A stretch of DNA of 64,000 nucleotides from Acanthosepion pharaonis (GCA_903632075.3 CAHIKZ030002035.1:15001-79000); one strand, 5' to 3'; shown: positions 43,150-54,070, counted from the stretch's first letter. Notes: generated from the letters alone by a model not told the origin. Program-made: numbers and translations.

Positions 43150-43270
43150 AAAGCGTTTTGTGGTCATTTGATAAAAATCGCCTGAGGATACCGTAAGATT
43201 GAAACCAAAGTAACGGATTAAAAAAAACAAACTGATTTTTATAGTATATATATATATATATATATATTAG
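43150..43270 (+). repeat. hammerhead-like remnant and (TA)n
   Basis: CGCCTGAGGATACC...GATTGAAACCAAAGTA follows hammerhead order (CTGAGGA, GAAAC, GTA) with weak stems, next to TA at 43243-43267. Confidence 0.35.
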
Positions 43271-43639
43271 AAACATCAATGAGAAATTGTAAAAATATTT
43301 TGTGTGGCGCATTTGTCCTTTGGGGCTTCAACAAACTAAAGTTATTATTTTATGTAACTGCCCAGCAGATGGGACGCTGAAATTTGAAACTTTTAAAATT
43401 TAATTTTCTTTTTTTAAATCTGTGTATATTGTATAGCCAATTTTATTTATTTACTATTTCTTTTTGTCTATGTTTTAGCACTGTTGTTATTATATAATTC
43501 ATATTGTGATTATAGAAGCTTTACCAAGAAACGTGAAATGTTTTGGGAAACTAGACGTAAATTTACTGTAGATGATCTACTGATTAAAGAACTTTTTATA
43601 CATTTTCGCCCTAGTAAATTATTTTTTTTTTTTAAATTA

Positions 43640-44820
43640 AAGTAGTATTTTTGAAATCGAAATTGTGACCGGACACATGACGGTGAGCAACTACTGCACC
43701 GAGCGTGTTGTTTTGTGTGATCACTTTTATGTTCCTAAAATATTTTATTTGAATTCCTCGAGGTTTCTTCTATGTATTCCTTGTGGCAACCATTACAGGT
43801 GATAGAGTAAATTCCTCGTTCCAGTTTTAGCTTATTATTATTTTTTTGTATTAATCAAGTCTTTTTATTGTTTTAGAAGTTGTTATTTATAATACATTTT
43901 ATATTAAAATTAGATAAATCCATTTCAAACATAGTTGTGCTACAGTTTATAAGTTGGTAGTTGGTTGGTGGAATCCTAATCGTTGGGTTTGTCAAAATGG
44001 TTCACTATTCTATTTTGAAATATTTTACAAGCTTTTTGCTGTGAAATAATTAATGTATTGGAGGGACTTCAAATTATTTCCCATATATTTCTTCTCTTAA
44101 TATAATTATTGAGTGCTACAAATTCTGAGTGCTCTTAAACAGAATCTGATAATTATTCCAGATTTTATTTTGCTGTTATGGTGGGAATAGAAATTTATGA
44201 GGTGATTTGCGTCAGTTTTAGGTCATTGTCAGTACGGCGTAACATTATATCAAGGAAAGGTAAAGTGTTATTGTTTCTGCTTCGATGTAGCCGTAAATTC
44301 TATGCTAACAGTTGTTTTTCTCGCCTTTATCGCTTGTGAAACTCCATTTCGGCTCTATGCTTTCCAGCCAACTTTAATCTGAAAAAAATAAATACAATGC
44401 CAATCACTGTCGACTGTCTGCCTGATTACTCTTTACTCACGCTCATTATTAATGTTTCTGTTCCTAATTCTTCCACACGTTGTAACCCCTTATGTCTTAG
44501 TAATTTTACTGCCCTGCATGGGGTGATACTGATTAAAAACTATACATGTTAAAACCCGACTCAAGTGCGAACAAAATTGCTAAAGGTGAAATAGTATTGT
44601 TTGTCTCGGCAGACTTTTATGATTTTAGTTATTGGTAATGAGATGCTGTTTAAAAAAAAAAAAAATAAGCATTTGTTAACAGGAACATTGGTAAAAAAGC
44701 ATTCAATATCTAAATTAGCTATAATTCTATCTGGGATATTTATTTCCTTAGTTTTTGCCTGAATTATTTTACATGTAATGGACTGATTGCTCCAAGAAGT
44801 GGCGCCAATCCATGGGAAGT
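43640..44820 (-). pseudogene. Penelope-like element RT and GIY-YIG remnant
   Basis: Reading minus strand from 44800: IPDRIIANLDIECFFTNVPV (PLE RT palm, usually D..SLFTNVP), then near 44280 NNTLPFLDIMLRRTDNDLKL, then near 43830 CNGCHKEYIEETSRNSNKIF (GIY-YIG endonuclease). Order is correct for a PLE. Stops and shifts throughout. A solo LTR sits at its 5' side. Confidence 0.85.
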
Positions 44821-45056
44821 TGTCATGGGTCCTTACCTATAACTACAGAATGAACTCTTCCTAACACTATGTATACTACGCCTCTCAAGAGAGAGGAACG
44901 AACTTTAGTCAAGCCGATAGTAGTTCACTCCAAACCAGACTGACAGTCATACTAACACCTTCCACATCTTGTATTATTATTTCGTGTAATATACCTTCGT
45001 TATTTCTACTCTTGTGTTCGTGTGGTTCTTCCTTGCTCCTAACCTGGACTAGAACA
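44821..45056. mobile_element. solo LTR, 236 bp
   Basis: TGTCATGGGTCC...GACTAGAACA (TG...CA), with GAAGT on both sides (44816-44820, 45057-45061). Internal GCCTCTCAAGAG and TTGTGTTCGTGTGGTTCTT match the LTR at 22399-22717, so both belong to one family. Confidence 0.9.
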
Positions 45057-45080
45057 GAAGTGATACCAATTTCTGATATA

Positions 45081-46135
45081 CAGTCGTGTGCAAAAGTATA
45101 AGTCATCACCTAGTAACTTTCATGTAAAATACGCAATATAGGGTGTACTATAATATAAATTTATCAAGAAAAACCACTGATTCACATAAAAATACATACT
45201 ACAGTAGAATCCCTGACACCTGGACTAAAAAAGCCTTCCAGATATGAGGAATTGGTTACAAAGTCCGGATATGAGGGGTTATATTTAGATTAAAATAAAA
45301 GAACTGAAATCAGGTTTAATATTTATTTTCAATGTTTTATAGTAAACAAAATAAGCTAATGGTGAGTGAAACATAACAGAATTGATTTTAAGGAAGAAGG
45401 AATAAATTATGTAATGCTAATGAAAATTCATCAAATTAAGCACGCCATGTATGCAAAACAAATAATGTAACGAGGATTTTTTTAAATCGCTGTTGCATGA
45501 TGATTCTTTCTTTTCTAATGTCATTCTCAATTTTTTCCGTATTTCGTTTTGCCTTTGTTATTGAATTTCTTTAAATGAAAGACACTTTTTAATTCTGTGT
45601 GCGCTATTGAAATCGTCTTAGCTGAATGTTGGCTTTCTTTCCATAAAACTGACAACATTTTCAATAGCTTTTTCAGTTTCATTCCAGGTTTCATCACAAT
45701 CATGCATCTCGTCGCTATCTTGTTGCAGATGTGTCTCGTTGTCATCCTTTCCTCTTATTCCCATCATCTTTTGCACCAATAGAAGCCATTAGGGTGAAAT
45801 AAACGTAAGCAATTATCCAAAGTGAATTTCCTGAAAAACAGAAATTTCAAATCAGTTACATATCACCCAAATAGTTCAGATATATACATCAAAATCATGT
45901 CCGGATGTGCAGGATTCCGGATATGAGGGATTCCGGATATGAGGGATTCTACTGTACTTCAAAAAGTAAACACACAAATCTGAGAAAGTCATATTAGTCA
46001 GTTTTGTTTTGTTTTTTTTGTGAGGATCTAGCAAATCTGGGAATATTCATTATTTTGTATGTCCGCCTTTGTTCTTTCACTGCCCGCTTCATACATTTTT
46101 GTCGTAATGCAAAAAGATTTTGTTTTTTTTTTATT
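45081..46135 (-). mobile_element. Tc1-like element copy 1, hosting a pogo-like insert
   Basis: End CAGTCGTGTGCAAAAGTATA after TA (45079-45080). 45081-45199 and 45957-46120 match 46498-46720 of copy 2 (ATAAAAATACA, CTTCAAAAAGTAA, GATCTAGCAAAT). The right end is not found. Confidence 0.75.
45202..45954 (-). mobile_element. pogo/Tigger-like element, 753 bp
   Basis: CAGTAGAATCCCTGACACC at the left and its inverted counterpart GGATATGAGGGATTCTACTG at the right, between duplicated TA (45200-45201, 45955-45956). The minus strand near 45745-45600 encodes an acidic C-terminal tail (QQDSDEMHDCDETWNETEKA, IENVVSFMERKPTFS, stop), as in pogo-family transposases. The catalytic domain is deleted. Confidence 0.87.
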
Positions 46136-46497
46136 TAGGAATATAAATAAAATTGGCTTCTAGGATTTTTAGTCTGGCTTACCTACGCTTTATTTATGAC
46201 TCGATTAACAGGCGTATTTGAACGCTGTGGCTCATAAAATACAGTTTTGCTTTCCCTCCTGAGGCTAAATGATTAGTGAAAACCGTGCCGATGAGAAGGA
46301 TATACATAGTTGAGAAAATGAAGTTGAATAAAAAATAAACACCCTTTACCAAGTGTACCAAGAAGTAAGAATCGATATAAAACTTTCCAAAATATAAACT
46401 ATTTTCTGGAATTGGAATAAAAACAGTAATACCACTTACCCTGAAACCATAATAACAATATATATGTGAATTTTGTAAATACTAAACACTTTAAATA

Positions 46498-47110
46498 CAG
46501 TCGTCTGCAAAAGTTAAAGACGGCTTAGTGATTTTCAAGTAAAATAAACTAATATAGGATGTACTATAATATATATTTATTATGCAAAATCATTGAATCA
46601 TATAAAAATACACAGTACTTCAAAAAGTAACTCCAGAAATTTGGGAAACAATTATATTAGGCAGTTTTTTGATGATCTAGCAAATTTGGTAATGTTCAGT
46701 ATTTTATATATCTGCCTTTGAGGGCACCTCGAGGCAGTGTAATGGTTAGCAAGCTTGTCTCGCTAGAACAATTACCACTGACTAGTGAGTTCGATTCTCA
46801 CTGGGGGCCCCCTACTTTCGGCCTTGTGCCACATCTAAGCTATGCTTGGAAAATCACTATATATCTGCCTTTGTTCTTTATTACAGCCTATGGACGACGA
46901 GGCATGCTGTACATCATATTTTTGCAGTACTCAGTACTTATATCACCTACCCTGACTTGTTTTAGGGCATTTTTCAGGTTTTTGACACTTGTCGGCTGTT
47001 TATCTTCTTTTGTTTCTTTCAGTTGTGTTCACAAGTTCTCAATCGGATTGAGATCAGGACTGTTACAGGACCAATCGAAACTTTTGACTTTCTTTTTTAA
47101 GAAAGCATTA
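46498..47110 (-). mobile_element. Tc1-like element copy 2, hosting a SINE-A
   Basis: TA then CAGTCGTCTGCAAAAGTTAA at 46498. The minus strand near 47070-47028 reads SCNSPDLNPIENL, the conserved C-terminal DDE motif. Interrupted at 46721 by a SINE. Confidence 0.82.
46721..46857 (+). mobile_element. SINE-A copy 3 with perfect target-site duplication
   Basis: 137 bases between two copies of TATATATCTGCCTTTG (46705-46720, 46858-46873). Box A-like GTGTAATGGTTAGCAAGC and box B GAGTTCGATTCTC. The tail ends GCTTGGAAAATCAC without poly(A). This defines the exact ends of the family. Confidence 0.95.
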
Positions 47111-47329
47111 TCTTTGAACGGTGACAGGGGAAAAGAGTATAACGGGATGAAAAAATGTCCCAAAATTGACAAAAACAAAGTTTTCACGTCAAAATCTTTA
47201 TGTTGTTATTAACAGTAAAGATCAAATTATTTTTTCATTATTAAATTACATTTTTTTTAACCTTTCTAGCATGTTCTTAATTTTGGTTAAATATCGTGTT
47301 TTTATTGCGTCAGCGGAAGGACTACAGAT

Positions 47330-48030
47330 TAACAATCCTGTGTATGACGATAAATTGCATCCGCGTCCTGGTTAAGACGATAAACTACGTCCCACAGCAA
47401 TACCTCTGATCAGGAGGTTTTGAGGAGCGTGGAACCACCTCTTAATTGCTAGTGTTCACAGGTCCACCCTGACACGGGGTGCAGCACCTGTTAGCGTCCC
47501 AGCTATGGGCAAATAGTTAACCCGCAAAACCAGATCTCGTCCTGGTGATGAAGATAAACTACATCCGCGTCTTGGGTAAGACGATAAACTACGTCCGTCA
47601 GCAGGGCCTCTGATCAGGAGGTTTTGAGGAGCGTGGAACTTCTTCTTGATTGCTGGTGTTCCTAGGTCCCCCCTGGCCCGGGATGGTAGCACCTGTTAGC
47701 GTCCCAGCTATGGGCAAATAGTTAACCTGCAAACCCAGATCTCGTCCTGTGTATGATGGAGATACTACCTCCGCGTCCTGGGTAAGACGATAAACTATGT
47801 CCTACTGCAAGGCCTCTGATCAGGAGGTTTTGAAAAAATGATATTGCCAGCTCTACGTTTTTGAAAAAATAATATTGCCAGCTATACATTTCTGAGGAAA
47901 AAATATTAACAGAAATAGATTTTTGACAAAACAAAAATATTACCTGGAAAAAAAAATGTTGTCGGCATTAAATGACCCATTGAGGTTGATATGCCGAAAA
48001 AGAAACTAAACTAAGCCAAACCAAACCAAA
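47330..48030 (-). mobile_element. satellite element with three tandem heads
   Basis: Three head units (about 47345-47525, 47530-47710 and 47712-47830, the last truncated) share GATCAGGAGGTTTTGAGGAG and CAGCTATGGGCAAATAGTTA. Four 32-base units (AATATTGCCAGCTATACATT) follow, then the conserved end GTCGGCATTAAATGACCCAT. Confidence 0.85.
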
Positions 48031-48744
48031 CCACAGATTAGTAGATAAAATTTCAGTGTCTTTTAAAAACACACTGATTTGGACATTCTTGCATAAACCA
48101 AATAACTGGCGAATTTTAATCAACTTTTAGAACTTATTCACAGTTGGGGGATGTTAGGTTGTTCCACTATAAAATTAGTTAAATGCAGAACTCCTTCGAG
48201 AATTTAAATAAACAATTTTTTTTAAACTGAAGAACCATTTATGGAAAATCTGCTCTTAAAGTAAATACTATTGTTTCAAATCAGATTAAATATACTTTAA
48301 ATCAGCTAATATTCCTCGAATAAAAGTACATTTTATTTTCCGAAGATTTTTTAATAAAATAAATTACATTGCGATAAACGTGGGCTAAAAATGTCGCTTA
48401 AATCAGATTTTTTTTTAATAAAAATCTCCTTCCAGTCAATTTAAATTAGTTTTGGAATAGAGCAAAGTATTTTGTTTATTAGAAATAGTAAATCTAATCT
48501 ATTAACTTTGAACTAAAAGAAAAGCTTCAAGAAAGAATTTTCAATTTGGAAAATCTATTTTTAATAGGCGCCTCCACCGATTCGCGGACATAATTTGGTA
48601 TTTCTTCATATTATTTAAAGGAATCCATTCCTAAAACACGGATCTTTTCGGAGCGGGCTAAATTTTAAATTCAGTAAAATCAACAGCTTCAATACAAGAT
48701 TGTCTCTTGTTCCGTATATATATCAAATAGGTGGTGCAGTTCAA
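48031..48744. other. intron sequence, no gene recognised
   Basis: AT-rich, no repeat head identified. Confidence 0.4.
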
Positions 48745-49056
48745 TTTATATTACAATGAATCATTCATACAAAAAGTAGATTAGTAAATTTAGTGATATA
48801 AAATGGCGAAATACTTTCGCAAACAAAATTTTAAAGTTGCATTAACTTACGAACCACTCGATGAATGTTATGATCCGTGTTTTTAATAACTACAAGCTGT
48901 ATAAGGTCTTTTTTTAATCTGCTAGTACTTTCAACTGTACATTCAGTCATCCTCAGGCATGGAAATTATTAAACTTTAAATTTTTGTTTGTGATGAGTTT
49001 TCGCCATTTTATATCATTAACTTTATTGATCTACTTTTTGTATGTATGATTCATTG

Positions 49057-49060
<4 letters not shown>
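48745..49060 (-). repeat. PLE terminal region in inverted configuration, with hammerhead
   Basis: GAATCATTCATACAAAAAGT near 48760 is inverted near 49035, and ATAAAATGGCGAAA near 48800 is inverted near 49000. These arms enclose the hammerhead. Same family as 15060-15534. Confidence 0.7.
48918..48961 (-). ncRNA. hammerhead ribozyme-like RNA, family 2
   Basis: Minus strand: CATGC stem I strand, CTGAGGA core, unpaired T, five-pair stem II (GACTG/CAGTT), intact GAAA, minimal stem III with loop TA, CTA cleavage triplet, then GCAGA where GCATG would complete stem I (three pairs left). Complements the 15158 copy, which has intact stem I but an altered GAAA. Confidence 0.6.

Positions 49061-49107
<47 letters not shown>
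49061..49107. repeat. (TA)n tract
   Basis: Pure TA. Confidence 0.95.
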
Positions 49108-49111
<4 letters not shown>

Positions 49112-49995
49112 TGAATAAAAAACAGACCACGTTAAGATTCCATATAATAAGCTATTTCACCATAACCTCTTTAACAGGGTTCTGGATCATCAGAATTTAC
49201 TTCCAAAAGCTGAAATGAAAAATTAAAAGAAATTTACATATTTTTGACGGACCTCATCAAGTATACGTAAAATTAACGAAGTGAGGAAGTGAGGTGGGAG
49301 AGAGGATATGAGTGTGTCATATGTATCATTTAAATTTCCTATTTTTAACCCCAGTGTGTCGGATAGATGTTGCTCAAATTTAACGCGTCTCGTCTCTAGA
49401 TATAGATGGCTAAGGGGTGAATGAGAAGAACGACATTAAAGGAAGAAGCTACAACAACCCCAATCAATTACATGACAGGTTTCATTCAAATTCTTAGACG
49501 CTGTTAATTCGCGTTACTTTAACGTGCATATTTGGGAGGTTAAGGTTTGATAAATATCTAAATGTTTAAACAATCTACGAAGAAATTAATTTGAAATTCG
49601 GTGGAGTTTTGGGTATTTTCTATTTATATTTAGTAATCTTTTTTATTCTACTAAAACTTTTATCTTATTGCTTGTTAGGTTGACATCTATTCGTTTGATT
49701 TTTGTTCATTAAGTAAACTCGTGATTGTTTTTGATTTTTGTTCATTAAGTAAACTCGTGATTGTTTTTATGTACTCAATTGTCAACGGTTATTCCCATTT
49801 AAATAATTTTATCATCAATAATGGGGTAGTATATTTCAATCTCAATTAAAATACCAATCTAAACTTTAACTTCGTGTTATTTAAAACTCACTTCCAATTG
49901 GAGAATATTAGAGGAGAGATTTGGATTTGATGTCACTAGCAGAAAATTAGGTCCTTTTTACAATCTTTTATCTACACATGTCTTAAACCCCTATT
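49108..49995. other. intron sequence, no gene recognised
   Basis: One local direct duplication near 49700-49765 (GTTCATTAAGTAAACTCGTG twice). Confidence 0.5.
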
Positions 49996-49999
49996 TATA

Positions 50000-50345
50000 T
50001 CCACATACCTATATCTTCTTATATGCCTATGAGTTCCTATATACACCTGCACACACATTCACACGAAAAAACCATATGTATATTTCCATATTTACACATA
50101 TACACCTGCAGAGAAAACGCATATCCATATATCTCCATACATATCTCCATATACACTTATACTTACATATATACATATAAGGACACCTGTATATCCATAT
50201 ACATCCATATACATACGCACATATATATTTACACAACTATATGTATACACATATACACATACACACACACATATATGTATACATACATACACACATACAT
50301 ATACATACACACACATACATGCATATACATACGTAATATGCAGCA
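50000..50345. repeat. irregular ACATAT/CATATAC-rich tract
   Basis: Purine-pyrimidine alternating sequence made of CATATAC, ACACAT and CCATAT words without a fixed period. Confidence 0.8.
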
Positions 50346-50816
50346 TATCTACATATTCGCTGGATTTTAAGTTTAGATCATATCGGTTTCTTTATTGTGC
50401 GTAATGTCACCACAAATGTATACACACGTTTCCGGTGTCTGTTTTTTTTTAATATAGGTCAGCGTTTCGGTAGCGAATTATGCATTGAAAAACAATTCAT
50501 ATTTATCTGTATCTCACTCATTTAAATCGCTATTTAACTCTTCTTTTTAAAACTTATCTCTGTTAAATTTTAATCCCCACCTTCACCTTTAGGCCTTCTT
50601 GTTCTTCTTTCTTCTATTACACCCTCTCTCTAGAGCTTTCATACATTTCATTTTCACGCTTGTTTCCCACACACACCTTCACTAAAAAAATTTTTTTTAT
50701 ACACGGAGTTATATTTTCCGATATCTTTTTGAATTTGTAGATCTGATCAATTAGATCGTGATTACGATCCAATATAATAAAGTAGAACCATAGAATATTA
50801 ATGTATGAGCTTTTTT

Positions 50817-50819
<3 letters not shown>

Positions 50820-50880
<61 letters not shown>
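50820..50880. repeat. (TA)n tract
   Basis: Pure TA. Confidence 0.95.
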
Positions 50881-50881
<1 letters not shown>

Positions 50882-50959
50882 GATTGAAGTATTAAAAATG
50901 CCGGGTTAAAATTGCATTGTTTACGTTGTTTACGTTACGGATTCTTACTTAAATAGAAT

Positions 50960-51190
50960 ACAAAATGTTAGGCTTACTACAAAGTCATTTGTGGACGAAC
51001 AGTAAGGCATGCCGGATCAAACGATAATTTCGTCTAAAAAGGAGGACGCAGATTTGATCCCTGAGATTTAATTTTTACATAGATTTCTCGGATGTGCAGA
51101 TTAATAGAAGTATTGCACACTGTTTAACAAATAAATAAAAAGGAATCGTTTGTTTTTAATGAGAACACTCCACTATAATTTGAAGAGATA
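50960..51190 (+). mobile_element. SINE-E copy 3, degenerate
   Basis: AGTAAGGCATGCCGGATCAA head, B-box-like GATTTGATCCCTGAG, tail TTCTCGGATG...ATTGCACACTGTTTAAC. Confidence 0.45.
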
Positions 51191-51545
51191 CAAAGGAGTT
51201 TCATTAAGACGGATTGTATATAAGGGTATTTCATTAAGTCGGATCAAAATCAGCAGTAAATAAATCAGTGTTATTGGTAAAAATTTATTTATTTCTCTAT
51301 TGGATCATGTTATTTAAGTCATGGCAATTATGGGTGAAAAATAATATCACCCAAATATCCACCAATTCTGAAAGAAAAAGAAATAAATATCATTAGACGC
51401 TTAAACTTAATTTACATTTAAAATCGGTTTAAGTTATTGGAACACCCTTTCTAACAGTATAAATAATGGCGTTAAAAGCTGTGTGCCAACCTTTTATTTA
51501 ATCAATATTTTAAGGTGAATAATTAATTCTTGTCTTTTGACAGAG

Positions 51546-51648
51546 TTTCAGATGCAAATGGTGTGGTACGCGTTACTGCAAGGAATGTCTTCGAGGAGAT
51601 TTTATCGGTCTAATGATCAACTCTTCCACTTGTCGTAAATGTTCTCAG
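51546..51648 (+). CDS. exon 2 of the Cys-rich protein (CxxC zinc-binding module)
   Basis: Acceptor TTTGACAGAG, then TTCAGATGC..., ending TCTCAG at donor GTAAAT (51649). With the upstream AG it encodes SFRCKWCGTRYCKECLRGDF, then IGLMINSSTCRKCSQ. The three CxxC pairs at spacing 4 and 14 resemble a treble-clef or RING/FYVE-like zinc site. The exon ends in phase 0, matching the phase-0 start of 61720. No stop, no repeat similarity and conserved-looking composition make this the most convincing exon in the window. I do not recognise the family by name. Confidence 0.75.
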
Positions 51649-51724
51649 GTAAATACAATCATTGTTTGAACTTCTCTTTACTTCACATGTACAACCTGAT
51701 AATTCTCAAACTATTATACGATTT

Positions 51725-51772
51725 ACGAGGGCGGTGTAGAAATTAACAAGTCTGTCTCGCTAGACCAACAGT
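51725..51772 (+). mobile_element. truncated SINE-A head
   Basis: GGCGGTGTAGAAATTAACAA, TCTGTCTCGCTAGA, then abrupt change into LINE sequence. Confidence 0.6.
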
Positions 51773-51846
51773 GACACTGAAATCCGAAGACGTACAGGGA
51801 TAGTCACAGAGGAATTACAAAAGCAAAGCAGAGTATTAAGAGACAC
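51773..51846 (+). pseudogene. LINE RT fragment fused to the SINE-A head
   Basis: Reads DTEIRRRTGIVTEELQKQSR then VLRD, matching the 8245-8330 part of the LINE at 8050 (TE.RR.IGMAK.AFQEL). Confidence 0.75.
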
Positions 51847-51883
51847 AAATAACGAATACTGAACTAATAATGTAATATAATAT

Positions 51884-51887
<4 letters not shown>

Positions 51888-51948
<61 letters not shown>

Positions 51949-51959
51949 CTATTCTGTTA

Positions 51960-52043
<84 letters not shown>
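51888..52043. repeat. (TA)n-(CA)n-(TA)n
   Basis: TA 51888-51944, CA 51966-51995, TA 51997-52043. Confidence 0.95.
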
Positions 52044-52046
<3 letters not shown>

Positions 52047-52124
52047 TTTAAATTCCTTCACCTAGACTAGTTGTTATTCAAGGCAAGAGATCAAAATCTG
52101 CTCTGTTATTTAACATATATAAAG

Positions 52125-52180
52125 TTCGTGTGTACTTTTAAGATATAAATTTTAAAATAGCACACGAACTTTATGGACAC

Positions 52181-52187
<7 letters not shown>
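52125..52187. mobile_element. mini fold-back relative of the mariner MITE
   Basis: Inverted AAGTTCGTGTG...CACACGAACTTTATGGACAC with almost no interior. Terminal sequence matches 20444-20806. Confidence 0.75.

Positions 52188-52248
<61 letters not shown>
52186..52248. repeat. (TA)n tract
   Basis: Pure TA. Confidence 0.95.
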
Positions 52249-52250
<2 letters not shown>

Positions 52251-53040
52251 CATATCGGGCGTAAGAGCAAAATTGTCCAAATCGTGTAATGGCAAAATTT
52301 TCCAATTGTTAGATTAAGCTTTGAAACATTGTATCTTAGAAATGGTTAAAGATATCTTTCTAGAATTCTCTGGGGTTTTTATAACTCTTTTTATTTTTTT
52401 AAACAAATCACCTCAAACAAGGCGGGAATGCCACTAGCACGCAAGAAGGGTTTACAGAGGATAATAATAAAGAGGAGTGTTTGGGAAAAGGATTAAGAGA
52501 AGGACAGGGGTCAAGGTCAAGGCATCAGAAGATGTCGATTGACATTACATTTGAATATTTGAAGATTATAGCTATCAGGGAAGCAAGGGATAGGAAGGGA
52601 GTTCCACTGACAGGAGGTGCGAGATAAGAAGCTGTTGGAGTAAAGAGATGGCTACATTTAGCCGTTTCGACAGTGAAAGGGTGGGACCGAAATGCCAACC
52701 CAGTGGTACGCTTACATTCATGCTGTTTGGGAACCAGTGAAAGTAGCTTGTCAGAGCAGTTGCCATGAAAGTAGTTGTAGAAAAGGCAGAGGGAAGCCAC
52801 AACAGGTATGTGAGATAGCGACTGCAGATGGAATGCCAGATCAGGACCAACAACGTTGCATATCCATCTCTGGATTTTGTCTAGGACCTCTAGATGAACA
52901 GTATTAGACTCTACCTTGAGCAATAATATATATTTACTCTCCAAGCTTAACAGAAGAATCCTAATGAAATCGATCATGAACGAAAATAACAGGTTCATCA
53001 TTGATTAATCAAAGCTAAGGATCGGAAGCTCAAGATGGAT
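52249..53040 (+). mobile_element. interspersed repeat M, copy split by R1
   Basis: 52255-52384 and 52895-53040 match the two halves of 42046-42300. The intervening 510 bases are repeat R1. Confidence 0.75.
52385..52894. mobile_element. interspersed repeat R1, copy 3
   Basis: AAGGCGGGAATGCCAC, ATGTCGATTGACATTACATT, GGGAGTTCCACTGACAGGAG, GGGAACCAGTGAAAGTAG as in 26194-26640. Exact ends and target duplication not resolved. Confidence 0.75.
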
Positions 53041-53052
53041 TAAAATTGAGTT

Positions 53053-53057
<5 letters not shown>

Positions 53058-53092
<35 letters not shown>

Positions 53093-53118
53093 CAGAGAGA
53101 GAGAGAGAGAGAGAGAGT
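53058..53118. repeat. (TA)n-(GA)n
   Basis: TA then GA. Confidence 0.95.
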
Positions 53119-53262
53119 TTTAAGGTGTGCTATATTTATGAGATAAAGTGTCCAATATCAGAGATAGAGCGTATGTAAATATAAAAGTGCACATTGAAAT
53201 CAACACTCAGAGGCGACACGCTGTCTCATGTTAGACGCAATCGTCAGGCTGCGAGTGTTGGG
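53119..53262 (-). repeat. single (non-palindromic) copy of the 3.5-kb fold-back family
   Basis: TTTAAGGTGTGCTATATTTATG, TCAGAGATAGAGCGTATGTA and the hammerhead at its end match 3500-3635. Confidence 0.75.
53201..53260 (-). ncRNA. hammerhead ribozyme-like RNA with looped stem I
   Basis: Minus strand: outer stem I CAACACTC/GAGTGTTG (eight pairs), internal loop, inner GC/GC pairs, CTGACGA (241-247 of 53xxx), weak stem II, GAGA instead of GAAA, two-pair stem III, GTC (53215-53217). An internal loop in stem I is typical of natural, tertiary-contact hammerheads. The A14 to G change likely impairs cleavage. Confidence 0.6.
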
Positions 53263-53680
53263 TTTTTTCTCGACTCTTTAGATATATGGGTCAGTGCTGC
53301 ATTGTACGTAATCCATTGTGGCCGTTATTTTGGTGGGTGTTGCTTGTTTAATTATTCATTTGGGTTAATTTCTTTTACGAGTTTTTATTTTCATTTTTTA
53401 TTTTATACATTTATTTCGATTTTCTATGTTTTATTAACGTAGTAAAAATATTGGTGGCGGGGATTTACTTAGGTCGCTTATTTAATAGTTTATTTTTATC
53501 TGGGAAGATAAAACTATTTATTGGTCCAATTTTTGGATTGATTGTCTTAGGCTATTCTGGCCGGGGACAGTTTTTAATCTGTTTAATATTTTATTTATTC
53601 ATTTACTTGGGTTGATTATTTTTACTTGGTTTTGCTTATTCCTGCTTATTTTTATTAGTTCTAACGGTCATTTTATTTTA
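53263..53680. other. T-rich intron sequence, no gene recognised
   Basis: No repeat head recognised. Confidence 0.4.
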
Positions 53681-53696
53681 TATATATATATATATA

Positions 53697-53996
53697 TAAT
53701 GTCATACATAGACAGACTGTTTCGCTGTACCTTTAGTGTGGCTAGACATCCGGTTGACTCTAGCTAGGATCGAAACCCGACTGAATCAGCGTCAGTTGGA
53801 GATTCTACCACTAAGCCGTCGGCGCACGGCAGGTATGAAAGTGAATTTAAGCTTATTTATTTTTTAGATAAACACACAGTGACCGACAGGACTCGATTTG
53901 CTTTACCGAAGAGTAAATATATCAGCCACAATAGTCACTGTTTACCAACCCACACTTCCTTCCCCAGAGAGCTCAACCGAAATTAGTTTTTCAGGA

Positions 53997-53999
<3 letters not shown>
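53697..53999 (-). mobile_element. SINE-B copy 4, near full length
   Basis: CAGACTGTTTCGCTGTACC, inverted B box GGATCGAAACCCGACTGAAT, box A complement TCTACCACTAAGCC, and a long distal part ending at (TA)n. Confidence 0.8.

Positions 54000-54070
<71 letters not shown>

Noticed and set aside
46721..46857. tRNA gene
   Set aside because: A and B boxes are present, but there is no full cloverleaf, and duplications prove a SINE.
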